Below, one piece after another: positions 10,496 through 19,515 of a stretch of 64,000 bases of DNA. Both the position numbers and the translations under genes were made by a program. The notes under the pieces were generated by a model that did not search any database, was not told where the DNA came from, and saw only the letters and a program-made list of their open reading frames with translations. The stretch is from Erinaceus europaeus (taxonomy: Eukaryota > Chordata > Mammalia > Eulipotyphla > Erinaceidae). How positions within the stretch are numbered: position 1 is the stretch's first letter; each line of letters begins with the position of its first letter. The stretch spans positions 107,035,587-107,099,586 of the forward strand of contig NC_080164.1 in the NCBI RefSeq assembly GCF_950295315.1, in the 5' to 3' direction.

Positions 10496-12010
10496 CTAAA
10501 TGACTATAGTATCAAGGGTGTGGGGTGAACAGAAACATATATAACAAAAACCAGCATGTTGCCAAGGGAAGGCCTGAGGGGGCCATATCTGAAAAAAAAA
10601 CATTTCTTGCCTCTGGGGGGCTACTTGCCTCGACGGGCAATTGCATGGGGGTGGGGAACGGCCTAGAGTCCCACAGGCAGCTGGCTGCAACTTACTTACT
10701 ATGAAACAAAACTTGTTATTAGCATATCTACTGCAGGATCCAACGTTTCTAATAGAGAAGGAATTTGAGACTTTTACATATCAACAACGTCTTTTAACCT
10801 TTTGTTACACCCATTCAAGATGGAGACACACCCTAGGTGTGGGCCGGAGAGGAAACCTCAGGCATGAGAATAATTAGCATAGCCATTGTGCGATCTACCA
10901 TTTCTAATAGAGAAGGTAGTGTTTTACATATCAACAAGTCTATTTAACCTTTTGTTTAGACCAACTTAGTTAAAATATATTGATTGTTAACTAATTTTTA
11001 CCTCAGACTTTAAATGTAAGTTAATTTTTATCTTTATGAGAATTACATTGAAAACCTTTTTCATTTAACTTTGACTAGTAAGAATTTAGCCTTAAAGCTA
11101 CTGTTTACCAAACTTTAAACATACACATAAACATGGTCATTAATACATAAGGAGAGAAACCTTTGTTATGAAGACATGTCATTTTAAACACGAATTTAAA
11201 TCTGTACTGTCTTAGTTGTTGGGGGGGGGGGTTCACCATCCGGAGGTGGCTTCCCGCGCAGCTTCACTTTTAGGAATTGCAGGTTGCGATCTCTGCACAA
11301 ATCTCTGCGTACTCCAGCTTGTCTGCCTTCAGACCGGACCGGCGGCTGGAGATCTCCTGTGCCCAGTTTCGGCAGGGAGCCCGGGGATCCGGGAGGCCCG
11401 GGATGGTTCCAGAATTCATAGCAAGAGGGCAGGCAGGCCAGTTTTGTAGAAGGTGTGGGCCTAGGTGCCCAGGGGTGGCAGCCATGATAGGCCGCTGCGG
11501 CCCTGCCCCCTGGCCCTGCCATGTCTGCTGCCCTGCTCGCAGTGGCCAAGCAGTGTGGAGGGATCACGCGTCCAGTGCCCTGCGCCACGCGGTGGAGAGC
11601 CGGCTCCTGTGGGCTGGCCTCGGGCTCTTGCGTGTTGGCATCGGGCTCCAGCGTGTTGGCATTGGGCTCCAGCATGTTGGTGTCAGCCTCCTGCGGGCTG
11701 CGGGGCTGCGGGGCTGCGGGCGCAGTGCGCGGGGTTGTCTGGGCGCAGCCGGCTGGCTGGCTGTTTAACCAGGTGGAAATGGCAGCTCCGTGCCTCGCCT
11801 CCCTCCCGCTGGCTCTTCCCGCTGGCTGTTCTGAGTTTGCCCGAGCGAGTGGAAACCACAGAGTGGTCCAGAGATGAATGTTCCAGAAACAGCAAAACAG
11901 TCTCGTGAAGAAAGAGCAGAGGCCTTTGGAGATCTCTTCACAAGCAGAAGAGAAGGCCATAGTGTATAGGTAGCCAATTTGTCTTTACTTATCTGAGAGA
12001 TGCGCAGGTC
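10496..12010 (-). other. Provirus internal region without gag/pol/env
   Basis: The half next to the 3' LTR is AT-rich and holds a diverged direct repeat (10747-10808 and 10900-10960, sharing 'tttctaatagagaagg' and 'ttttacatatcaacaa'). The half next to the primer site (11200-11960) is GC- and CpG-rich, unlike the surrounding intron. No retroviral protein motif is evident in any frame. Confidence 0.75.
11196..11960 (-). CDS. Hypothetical 254-codon frame inside the provirus
   Basis: This frame begins about 50 bp after the primer site, where gag would start. It is Pro/Ala/Gly-rich, with a short hydrophobic aromatic stretch near residues 14-40 and three to four copies of an 8-residue unit of the form EPxANTxx around residues 98-122. 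It has no major homology region, zinc knuckle or protease motif. High GC content lengthens frames by chance, so it may not be translated. Confidence 0.3.
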   Translation of the reverse strand: MAFSSACEEISKGLCSFFTRLFCCFWNIHLWTTLWFPLARANSEQPAGRASGREARHGAAISTWLNSQPAGCAQTTPRTAPAAPQPRSPQEADTNMLEPNANTLEPDANTQEPEASPQEPALHRVAQGTGRVIPPHCLATASRAADMAGPGGRAAAAYHGCHPWAPRPTPSTKLACLPSCYEFWNHPGPPGSPGSLPKLGTGDLQPPVRSEGRQAGVRRDLCRDRNLQFLKVKLRGKPPPDGEPPPPTTKTVQI

Positions 12011-12011
12011 A

Positions 12012-12028
12012 GGTCCACGTGGGCGCCA
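12012..12028 (-). other. Primer binding site, tRNA-Lys-like
   Basis: The minus strand reads TGGCGCCCACGTGGACC two bases after the 5' LTR. This is close to the complement of the tRNA-Lys1,2 3' end, with one base missing and one changed. Confidence 0.8.
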
Positions 12029-12030
12029 TT

Positions 12031-12559
12031 TGTTGTTAATATTCGGACCTGGCTGGGCGGGTTGGCTTCACAGGCAGGTAACAGAGACGCGGAGATAACG
12101 GCTGGGCAGGGAAGCTGTATTTCTTTATTCACAAACAACGATTCATAAACTAAACCAAACTAATCACCAAACAGAACTCTGCTGTCTCTTTGCAGCGGCG
12201 CAAGCACTCTCCCTTTTTCTCTGGAACTCGGGAACTCTCCAACTCTGGAACTCTGGTACTGGGGAACCCTCTGAAACTCTTCCACTGTGGAACTCTCTCT
12301 TACTCTGTAACCCTGAAACTCTTGAACTCAGGAACTCAGGAACCCTCTCCCTTACTCTGGAACTCAGGAACTCTCTGACTCAGGAACCCTCTCTCGGGGT
12401 TCCTTGGGGCGGGGCCAAGCAGGCCCGCGAAATTAATAGGACTGATCCAATTCTCTTGGCGGGGGAGGGCTAGAACAAACCAATGTAAAGCATACGACAA
12501 AAAGCATACTAAAAAGCATACTAGACCCCCACGGCAAGAGCCTCCGAATTTTAACAACA
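12031..12559 (-). repeat. 5' LTR of the provirus with 60 bp atypical outer end
   Basis: Positions 12031-12499 match the 3' LTR along its length, with AATAAA (minus) at 12124-12129. Positions 12500-12559 are extra: two copies of 'aaagcatact' at 12501-12522, a C-rich link, then 28 bp (12532-12559) that is an inverted copy of the LTR's own U5 end. The element therefore ends TTAACAACA on the plus strand here and begins TGTTGTTAA at 10009. Confidence 0.8.
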
Positions 12560-12619
12560 ACTGTGTGTACAGCTACCAAGTTCCATTAATCACTCTGCTA
12601 ACCAGTAAACAAACAAACA

Positions 12620-12845
12620 AACAAGGGGCCAGACGGTGGCACACCTGGTTAAGTGCATACAGTATAAGTGCAAGGACCTGCATAAGGATCCATGTTTGAG
12701 CCCCCACTCCCCACCTGCAGGGAGGACGTTTCAGTAGCATTGGTGAAGTAGGTCTACAGGTGTCTCTCTTTCTCTCTTCTTCTGTCTCCCCCGTCCCCCT
12801 CAATTTCTCTTTGTCAGTGACCAGAGGCAAAAGTAAATAAATATA
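12620..12845 (+). repeat. Type II/I SINE
   Basis: It has the head 'ccagacggtggcacacctgg', the body 'gtgaagtaggtctacaggtg' and a 'taaataaat' end running into an AT tract. Confidence 0.8.
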
Positions 12846-12950
12846 TTATATATATACTTTATATATATATATTTCAAATATACTTTTAAAAATATATACT
12901 TTTTCATATATATATATATATATATAGATATATATATATGAAAAAGTAGA
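12840..12950. repeat. (AT)n tract containing a perfect-ended hairpin
   Basis: Positions 12897-12907 (tactttttcat) and 12938-12948 (atgaaaaagta) are exact inverted arms around an (AT)n core, giving a potential cruciform of about 50 bp. Confidence 0.85.
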
Positions 12951-13784
12951 AGAGATCAAGAAGACATAAACTAAATAGGAGACTTTTCACCCAGTTGTAT
13001 GCCACAGAGTGTGCTAACTCCATGCCACCATTAAGAATATATATGCCTGACTTCACACATATTTATTCAAAAGCAGATAGAGTTTATTTCTTGTGGAGTT
13101 AGAAATCATTTTGTACTTCCAGCCGGTGCAGTACCTTTAAGGCAGTATACAGTCAGCTATTTAAATTTAAATGATGGATCCATTAGTATGCTGCTTGAAA
13201 TATAGACCATGTTCTTTGTCTTCCAAAGGATATTTTAATCAAAATATTAAAAAATAAGCTGGGGTCTCATAGAGGTACTTAATTCTAGTTGCCTCTCGCT
13301 ATGATAGATCATGAATTTTCTCTCTGATGGATGGGGAGACAAATGCAGATAAAATTAGCTTTGCAGTCATTCATTTTAAATTGCTCTTGAATCATTTGGA
13401 AGTAAATTCCATTTCAGAAGAATACGCTTCAGGTCTCAGACAAAAAGGATAATGGTCCTATATTTTATGATATAAGCAATAATAATTTAAGACTTGTGAT
13501 TCTGAAGTATAGAAAGTTCTGTATGAAGCTGAAGAAAATAAAGGCTTGATAGATAGTCACAGAGCCAGGCAAACCTCTAAAAGCTTCCCAGACTAGTGTT
13601 TTTCACAGTGTAATATTTTCTGTCAGGAATTAGATGAAATGAAAGCATGTAATCCAAGTAATTCAGAGAGCAAAGTTTTTGTTGATAGGTATCAATGGGA
13701 AAAAAAGCCAAAACCAAAAAATCCCCCTGTAAAATAGCAGGAAGGAAAAGGATGAGATGTGCCTGGGGTCAAGGTAAGAATGGC
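12951..13784. other. Intronic sequence, no feature recognised
   Basis: AT-rich DNA that looks single-copy. Confidence 0.5.
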
Positions 13785-13952
13785 ACCAGGGCTGAAACAG
13801 CTCACCTGGACAGTGCACTGCTTTTGCCATGTGTGGGACCCAGCTTCCAGCTCAGCCCCTGCTGCATTGAAGGAAGCTTCAATGCTATGGCCTCTTCCAC
13901 TATCTATTTTGCCTTTCTGCCTCTGTGCAAAATAAATAAATAAATAAACAAA
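13785..13952 (+). repeat. Type IV SINE
   Basis: It has 'acagctcacctggacagtgc', then 'gcattgaaggaagcttcaat', then an (aaat)n tail. Confidence 0.85.
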
Positions 13953-14344
13953 ATAAGAATGACACCGCTGTTATTGAGTCAAGGTAGAAAGTGGGAAAGT
14001 AAAGTGTTGGGAGAGAGTGGTAGTGGATGATGATGTCACCTCTGGATCAGATGTGCATATTGAACTCAGTGCACCAAGCAAATCCAGCTCTGGAAATTGC
14101 TTTGCTCCTTTCCATAGACACAGCAAAATATGTCATCAGCTTAACTGGCTGCCTCTTTTTGACCAAAGAACAGTACAGCAGCTGTCAGTGATTCAGTAGT
14201 GCCTTTGGACACAATACAGCTTAGAGCCCTGTGGGGTACTGCTAGGGATGAGTCCTCAGCCTGAAGTTACTGCTCGGCATTGCTCTAATGACCAGCATTC
14301 ACAACACTGTAGGACTGTCTTCAGATACTTAGGTTAACAGGACC
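13953..14344. other. Intronic sequence, no feature recognised
   Basis: About 390 bp. A stretch near 14230-14300 ('gtactgctagggatgagtcc') may be an old reversed SINE piece. Confidence 0.4.
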
Positions 14345-14468
14345 AGTAAAGTAGCTCCCCTGGTGGGGGATGAGCAGTGGCTCACCTGGTTGGGCACACA
14401 TGCCCCCAGTCTAGCTTTCAGTCCCCTCCTGCAGAACAAAAGCTTTTCAAGTAGTGAAAAGGGCTGTG

Positions 14469-14503
<35 letters not shown>

Positions 14504-15055
14504 GTCTCCCCCTCCCCTCTTGATTTCTGGCTGTGTCTATCCAATAAACAAAGATAATACAAAAAAAAAAAAAATCAAAAGGGAGATGGGCAGTAGTGCA
14601 GTTGGTTAAGCCTAGGTGGTGCAAAGCACGAGGACTGGCCTAAGGATCCCGGTTCTAGCTCCCGGCTTCCCACCTGCAGGGGAGTGCTTCACTGGTGGTG
14701 AAGCAGGTCTGCAGGTGTCTGTCTTTCTCTTCCCCTCTCTGTCTTCCCCTCCTCTCTCCATTTCTCTCTGTCCTATCCAGCAACAACAACATCAATAATA
14801 ACTACAACAATAAAACAACAAGGGCAACAAAAGGGAATGAATAAATAAATAAATATATAAAAAATCAAAAGAAGAAAGAAAGAAAAGAAATAGCAACTGG
14901 ATAGTGTGCTGCTGCTTTGCCATGTTCATGACCCCAGTGGAACCCGGCCCCTGCTGCCTTGAAGGAAGCTTCAGTGCCATGGTCCCTGGAGCCTCTCCCT
15001 CCACCTCCTCCTCCTTCTTTCCACCTACAAAAAGAAGTAGTGGGGTTTTAGAGAA
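14345..15055 (+). repeat. Cluster of three plus-strand SINEs (types II, I, IV)
   Basis: A type II copy spans 14345-14575 with an internal (CT)n at 14472-14500. A full type I copy spans 14580-14860 (head 'gggcagtagtgcagttggtt'). A type IV copy spans 14880-15050 ('aactggatagtgtgctgctg'). They stand nearly tail to head. Confidence 0.8.
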
Positions 15056-15299
15056 CATGTAATTACCCTAATTAGCAGGGAGCTAGGAAGAGAGTTCCAA
15101 GCAGGATCCACACTCATCAGTGTGTCATTTTAGTTCCCATGCAATAGACTGTCAGGATCTGACATGTGCAGCAGGGTTCATCCTGGGCGGAGGAGCAGCA
15201 CTGTTATAGAGGTCCTGTGATGGGCTTAATGCCCCATCATCACCATCATAGTTATTTCTCCACTCGGACAAGAACCCCTGATTTTCCATTCTGCATGGA

Positions 15300-15520
15300 T
15301 CACAGATTTTCTTTTTCAATTATCTTTACTTATTGCATAGAGATAGCCAGAAATTCAGAGGGTAGGGGGAGATAGAGAGGGAGAAAGAGACACCTGCAGC
15401 CCTGTTTCACCACTTGAAAAGCTTTCCCTCTGCAGTAGAGGACTGGTGACTCAAACCTTCCTTGCACTTTGTAATGTATGCACTCAACCAGGTGTGCCAC
15501 CAGGTGTGCTCAGGTCACAG
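15300..15520 (-). repeat. Type II SINE, minus strand
   Basis: It has 'gacacctgcagccctgtttc' and the reversed head 'cactcaaccaggtgtgccac'. Confidence 0.8.
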
Positions 15521-15599
15521 GGATTTTTCAGCCATGTTACAAGTGTAGATCTCACCACCTTGCAGTTAAATACTAAAGAACCTTGCAAAACATTTAAGA

Positions 15600-16120
15600 A
15601 TGGTCAAAGCTAGAATTGTGTGCTGACTCACCTGGTAGAACGAACATGTTACCAAGCCCGAGGACCTGAGTTCAAGCCCCCAATCCCCACCTGCAGGGGG
15701 TAACTCCAGGAGTGGTGGAATAATGCTGCAGGTGTCTTTCTCTCTGTATCTCTCCCCACTCCCTCACTTTTTTTTCTACCTTCAGGATTGTTGATGGGGC
15801 TCAGTGCCTGCACTATGAATCCACTGTTCAGTAGCTTTTTTTTTTTTTCATTTTTTTGGACAGGACAGAGAAACTGAGAGAGGAGGGGGAGGGAGAGAGA
15901 CACCTGCATACCTGCTTCACTGCTTGTGAAGCTTCCCTGCTACAGGTGGGGAGCAGAGGCTTGAATCGGGATCCTTGCTCTGGTCCTTGCACTTTGTACT
16001 ATGTGCATTTAAACGAGTGCACCACCACCTGGCCCTCCCTCATTCTTTATCTTCCTTCCTTCCTTCCTTCCTTCCTTCCTTCTTTCCTTCCTTCCTTCCT
16101 TTCTTCCTTCCTTCCTATCA
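15600..16120. repeat. Nested SINEs plus (CCTT)n
   Basis: A plus-strand type II SINE (15605-15775, resuming at 16036) is interrupted by a minus-strand SINE (15776-16035, with the reversed module 'ggattgttgatggggctcag'). The outer SINE ends in a (CCTT)n array at 16050-16117. Confidence 0.75.
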
Positions 16121-16134
16121 CAAAGATACTTAGT

Positions 16135-16268
16135 TCTGCATTATGGTAGTGCTGGGGATTGAATCTGGAACATAACCCTCAGGCATGAGTTTGTTGCCAT
16201 CCATAAGCTTCTATGTTCTATCTGCAGCCTCACACTCTCAATTTTTCTTTCACTTTATAACAAAAGGT

Positions 16269-16319
<51 letters not shown>

Positions 16320-16380
16320 ACTGATAGGAATAGTTGAGCCCTACAGGCGCTGAACTCAATCCTGGTGGTAAAAAAAAAAA
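16135..16380. repeat. Reversed type V SINE fragment, (GA)n array and SINE 3' module
   Basis: Positions 16140-16235 read 'tgctggggattgaatctgga'. A (GA)n array follows at 16273-16316. Then a diverged SINE 3' module ends 'tcctggtggt' before an A-run. Confidence 0.7.
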
Positions 16381-16494
16381 TGATCGAAGTTGTCATTAGT
16401 ATAATATCAGTGCTTTGATAAGATTGTGACTGACCTTGAATAAATTGCCCAGTGCTAATACTGCATCTGTGAAAAGCAAGAGTATAAAAATGTG

Positions 16495-16655
16495 ACTTTT
16501 GAAACAGCTCACTTGGATAGTACACCGCTTTGTCATGTGCACAACCCAGGTTAAGCTTCTAGGGCCTCTCCCTCCCCCTCCCCCACCCCTCCCCCTCTCT
16601 CTTTCCCTGTGTCAATCTCTCTCTCTCCCCCCCTTTTTTGTTTCTATCATATATA
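16495..16655 (+). repeat. Type IV SINE
   Basis: It has the head 'cagctcacttggatagtaca', then a long (C/T)-rich body. Confidence 0.75.
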
Positions 16656-17320
16656 TAAAATTTAGTGACTGCTTATCTTCAGAGGGATTTCATTCCAGTA
16701 TTCAGCATTTGTTATACATTGCTGGCATTAAAAACCCAGAATTGTTGCATAGAATCATTGGCAAAAATGGACAAATTGATTCCTCTCTCTGCGTGTGGAG
16801 CAAAAGCACAGGGCAGATGTCCTAAATCTCCCCGGAGAAGCTTGGATCTGAGGCTGTGTGCTATAGATAATTTTCTCTTAGTTAAGTGCAAATCATTATA
16901 ACCTGGTTGAATGTTTCAATGTGCAAAAGTTTCCTTTTGTCATTTTGGTGGAAGAGAATTTGCTGGCTTGTTTGTTAAAAATGACTTATTAAAATAAACA
17001 AAGAAAGCTTGAACATAAGACTTCATGCTTTTAAATCCAGTGCTCTAGACACAGTACACCCCACCCCATCCCCAAGCTAGTGTCTCCTTCTGTCTATGTG
17101 GAAAAGTCAATCTGGCTTATGGTCCATTGGAAAAGAAACTAGGTTGGGAGTGACAGTGTCTGTAGACACCTAGCCTGGGGAGATGAGAGGCTGTATCTGT
17201 GTGATAATGACTGTATTGAAAACAATTGGACCCCCAATAAAGGGAAATGAGAAAATAAGGGAAAGTCAGCCTGAAGCTGTGAAGCCCTAGTGATGACCAA
17301 AGAGAGAGAGAAAGAGGGAG
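16656..17320. other. Intronic sequence, no feature recognised
   Basis: About 665 bp that looks single-copy. No regulatory site could be assigned by eye. Confidence 0.5.
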
Positions 17321-17321
17321 G

Positions 17322-17400
17322 GGGATTCATAGATGGTGGCACACCTGCTTGAGTGCACAGGCTATGATGTACAAGAATCTAGGTTCAGCTACACAAGCTC
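17322..17400 (+). repeat. Type II SINE, 3' truncated
   Basis: It has the head 'agatggtggcacacctgctt' and then loses similarity. Confidence 0.6.
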
Positions 17401-17655
17401 AGGCCCAGGGGGAAGTGGCATGGTGGGTCCAGGGAGAAGGTGAGCAGGCAAGGGCAGCAGGAACAGAGAACTTCTGCCAGACACTGGCTTAAATCACTTC
17501 CTGCACACCCACAATCCCTTGTGAGTTTGCACAAGTCCGTAGTATGTTTGTCAGGCTGATGTCACCCATGTGCTAATTACCTTCACTTCCCAACACCAGC
17601 CTACCTAGATCCTTTATGAATTGTGTTTGTGCAGCAAATCAAATGTACATGGACA

Positions 17656-17709
17656 TGTGTGTGTGTGTGTGTGTTTTAACCCTTTCCTCTTTCTTTCTGT
17701 CTTGCCCAG
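17656..17709 (+). promoter_or_regulatory. Exon 2 splice acceptor region with (TG)9 tract
   Basis: A (TG)9 run (17656-17673) is followed at once by tttaac, which fits the mammalian branch-point pattern with the branch A at 17679, about 30 nt before the exon. A pyrimidine-rich tract and cag (17707-17709) come next. UG-repeat RNA is a known binding site for TDP-43 and CELF proteins, so regulated inclusion of this exon is possible. That is inference only. Confidence 0.6.
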
Positions 17710-17931
17710 ATGATGACTTTTTTCACGAACTCCCAGAAAGTTTTCCTTCAGACCCCCCGGAGCCTCTGCCCCACTTCCTCATTGAGCCAGAAGAGGCCTA
17801 TATCGTGAAGAACAAGCCAGTGAACCTTTACTGTAAAGCCAGCCCCGCCACGCAAATCTATTTCAAGTGCAACAGTGAGTGGGTGCACCAGAAGGACCAC
17901 ACCGTGGATGAGAGGGTGGATGAAACTTCTG
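17710..17931 (+). CDS. UNC5C: UNC5C exon 2: first half of Ig domain 1
   Basis: This 222 bp internal exon encodes the mature N-terminus and first half of Ig domain 1 of the netrin receptor UNC5C, a type I neuronal membrane protein that mediates repulsive axon guidance and acts as a dependence receptor. The translation starts in an acidic [10 protein letters not shown] stretch, runs through [18 protein letters not shown], and ends with the split Gly codon after DERVDETS. Cysteine codons lie at 17832-17834 (LYC) and 17868-17870 (FKC); UNC5 proteins pair such cysteines with the WCQC pair in the next exon. The acceptor is a pyrimidine-rich tract ending cag at 17707-17709. The donor is gtgagt at 17932-17937. 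Both borders are phase 1, so the exon is symmetric. UNC5C is favoured over UNC5A, B or D because the acidic FFHELPE start and the Ig stretch match my memory of mammalian UNC5C best. No stop or frameshift is seen. The signal-peptide exon lies outside the window. Confidence 0.95.
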
Positions 17932-17979
17932 GTGAGTTTTCCCTGGTCCTTAAAGGGCTGCTGAGAACCAGGAGCTCAG

Positions 17980-18060
17980 CATTGTATCATTGTATACAAT
18001 GATACAATGTATCAATTGTATCAATACAATGTATCATTGTATCATTGTATCATTGTATTG
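17980..18060. repeat. 30 bp perfect palindrome and degenerate ATCATTGT minisatellite
   Basis: Positions 17980-18009 are a perfect palindrome with half-site cattgtatcattgta and centre between 17994 and 17995. It continues into irregular copies of 'atcattgt' and 'atacaatg' up to 18060. It starts 48 bp after the exon 2 donor site, so the transcript could form a strong hairpin there. Confidence 0.9.
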
Positions 18061-18214
18061 CTCTGTTCTCCTCCTTTGTGGAACTGAGAAGGCAGCTGTG
18101 CTTTGTCAAACAGCTTTGGATCAGCCTGGCTGTGCTCTTGGGGCTCTTCTTTCACTCAGTGTATGGTCAGATAGGAGCAGTCAATTCTGACTAGAGTCCT
18201 ACTGGAATGACCTG

Positions 18215-18642
18215 GAGTTATGGCAGTGGGAGATGCCTCACTAGGCAGCATTCATGCCTTGTGTTTGGGGTCCAGTATCATACTGAAGCACCATGGGTGG
18301 CACCCAGGAGTTCTGTGCATGGTGGGGATGGACTATGGAGTCCCTCTTCTCTCTCTCTCTCTTTTTTCGTATCTTTCTTTATTTGATAGAGACAACCATA
18401 AATTGAGAGGAAGGGAAGGATAGAGAGCAACAGAGAGACACCCACATCACTGTTTCACCACTTGTGAAGTTTTCCCCCTACAGGCTGAGTCTGGGGGCTT
18501 GAACCTGGGTCCTTGCACATTGTAACACGTGTGCCCAACCAGGTCCACCACCACCTGGCCTTAAGTCCCATTTCTCTCTGTGCCTCTCCCGTTATCCTTT
18601 TACTCTCTCTCTCACACATCCTCTCCCTCTCTCTCTCTCTCC

Positions 18643-18672
<30 letters not shown>
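18215..18672. repeat. SINE nest ending in (CT)n
   Basis: A plus-strand SINE remnant (18215-18360, resuming near 18560) is interrupted by a minus-strand type II SINE (18361-18560, 'acacccacatcactgtttca'). It ends in (CT)n at 18600-18672. Confidence 0.65.
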
Positions 18673-18673
<1 letters not shown>

Positions 18674-18699
18674 CTAGGTTCATTTATCAGTACCACATA

Positions 18700-18925
18700 A
18701 AAAAAAAAAAAGCACAAAATTCATGTTTATAAAGCTCAGTAGTGAGATTAAAGACTGAATTAATCTTCAATGTCTTAAACCTGCCCTGGATTTTACTTGT
18801 GTGCTCAGGAGGTGTCAGGTCTCTGTGTCCTGAAAGGTGAATTTCACCTGTCTAGGTCACTGTGGAGTTCTCATTCACACACACTGCTGGTAACTGTGGG
18901 GCCTCTGAGAAGTGTTTTAAAATGG
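18700..18925. other. Intronic sequence, no feature recognised
   Basis: A short unassigned stretch between repeats. Confidence 0.4.
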
Positions 18926-19202
18926 GAGTGAAATAAGCCAAAAAGAGAAGAATGAATATGTGATGATTTCACTCATAGACAGAAGTTGAGAAATAAGAAC
19001 GCAAAGCAGACTTGGACTGGAGTGTGTACTACACCAAAATAAAGAACTCTGGGATGTGAGGGGGATTCAGTTCCTAGAAGAGGTCGGGGGGGAATGGGGT
19101 TAGATTTTAATGTGGAAAACTGAGAAAAGTCACACATGTACCAACTGCAGTATTTTACTCTTGACTGTAAACCATTAATCCCCCTAATCTAAAAAAAATA
19201 TA
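18926..19202 (+). repeat. L1 3' UTR fragment
   Basis: It has 'tcactcatagacagaagttg', 'ctacaccaaaataaagaact' and the terminal 'aaccattaatccccctaatc'. Confidence 0.85.
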
Positions 19203-19214
19203 TTTTTTAATTAT

Positions 19215-19515
19215 ATTATTACTACTAGGTTAATTGCTGGATTTTGGTACCTGCATGAGGAATCTACCACTCCCCTTGGCAGTATTTTGGGGTTTTTGTG
19301 TGTTTGTTTTATCTCCACCCTTTTTTTTTAATTTCATAAGACAGAAAGAAATTAAGAGGGGAGGGGGAGACAGAGAGGAAGAGATACACCCATAGTATTT
19401 GCTTCACTGCCCATGAAGCTTATCTCCTGCACGTGGGGACCAGGAGCTTGAACTTGGATCCTTGTGCATGGTGATGCATTCAATTAAGATGGTGCACCAC
19501 CGCCTGACCCCAGAA
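19215..19515 (-). repeat. Type II/I SINE with module, degenerate
   Basis: It runs from the reversed module (ggttaattgctggattttgg) to the reversed head (caattaagatggtgcaccac). Confidence 0.75.

Larger units (their letters stand above)
10003..12565 (-). mobile_element. Short non-autonomous endogenous retrovirus, betaretrovirus-like, with 6 bp target duplication
   Basis: The provirus (10009-12559, transcribed on the minus strand) is flanked by ACTGTG at 10003-10008 and 12560-12565. In transcription order it has the 5' LTR, primer site, 1.5 kb internal region, polypurine tract and 3' LTR. A 6 bp duplication and a Lys-type primer site fit class II (ERVK-like) elements. The internal region has no zinc knuckle, protease DTG or reverse-transcriptase motif that I can find, so it must have depended on helper proteins, as ETn-type elements do in mouse. 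The U3 parts of the LTRs differ at only about three sites over 230 bp, which suggests a fairly young insertion. Confidence 0.85.

Noticed and set aside
11277..11908. Overlapping plus-strand frames in GC-rich DNA
   Set aside because: They are antisense to the provirus and open because of high GC content; no protein family is recognised.
17616..18002. Extended 128-codon frame around exon 2
   Set aside because: The frame runs through the acceptor and donor; only 17710-17931 is coding by splice sites and UNC5 similarity.
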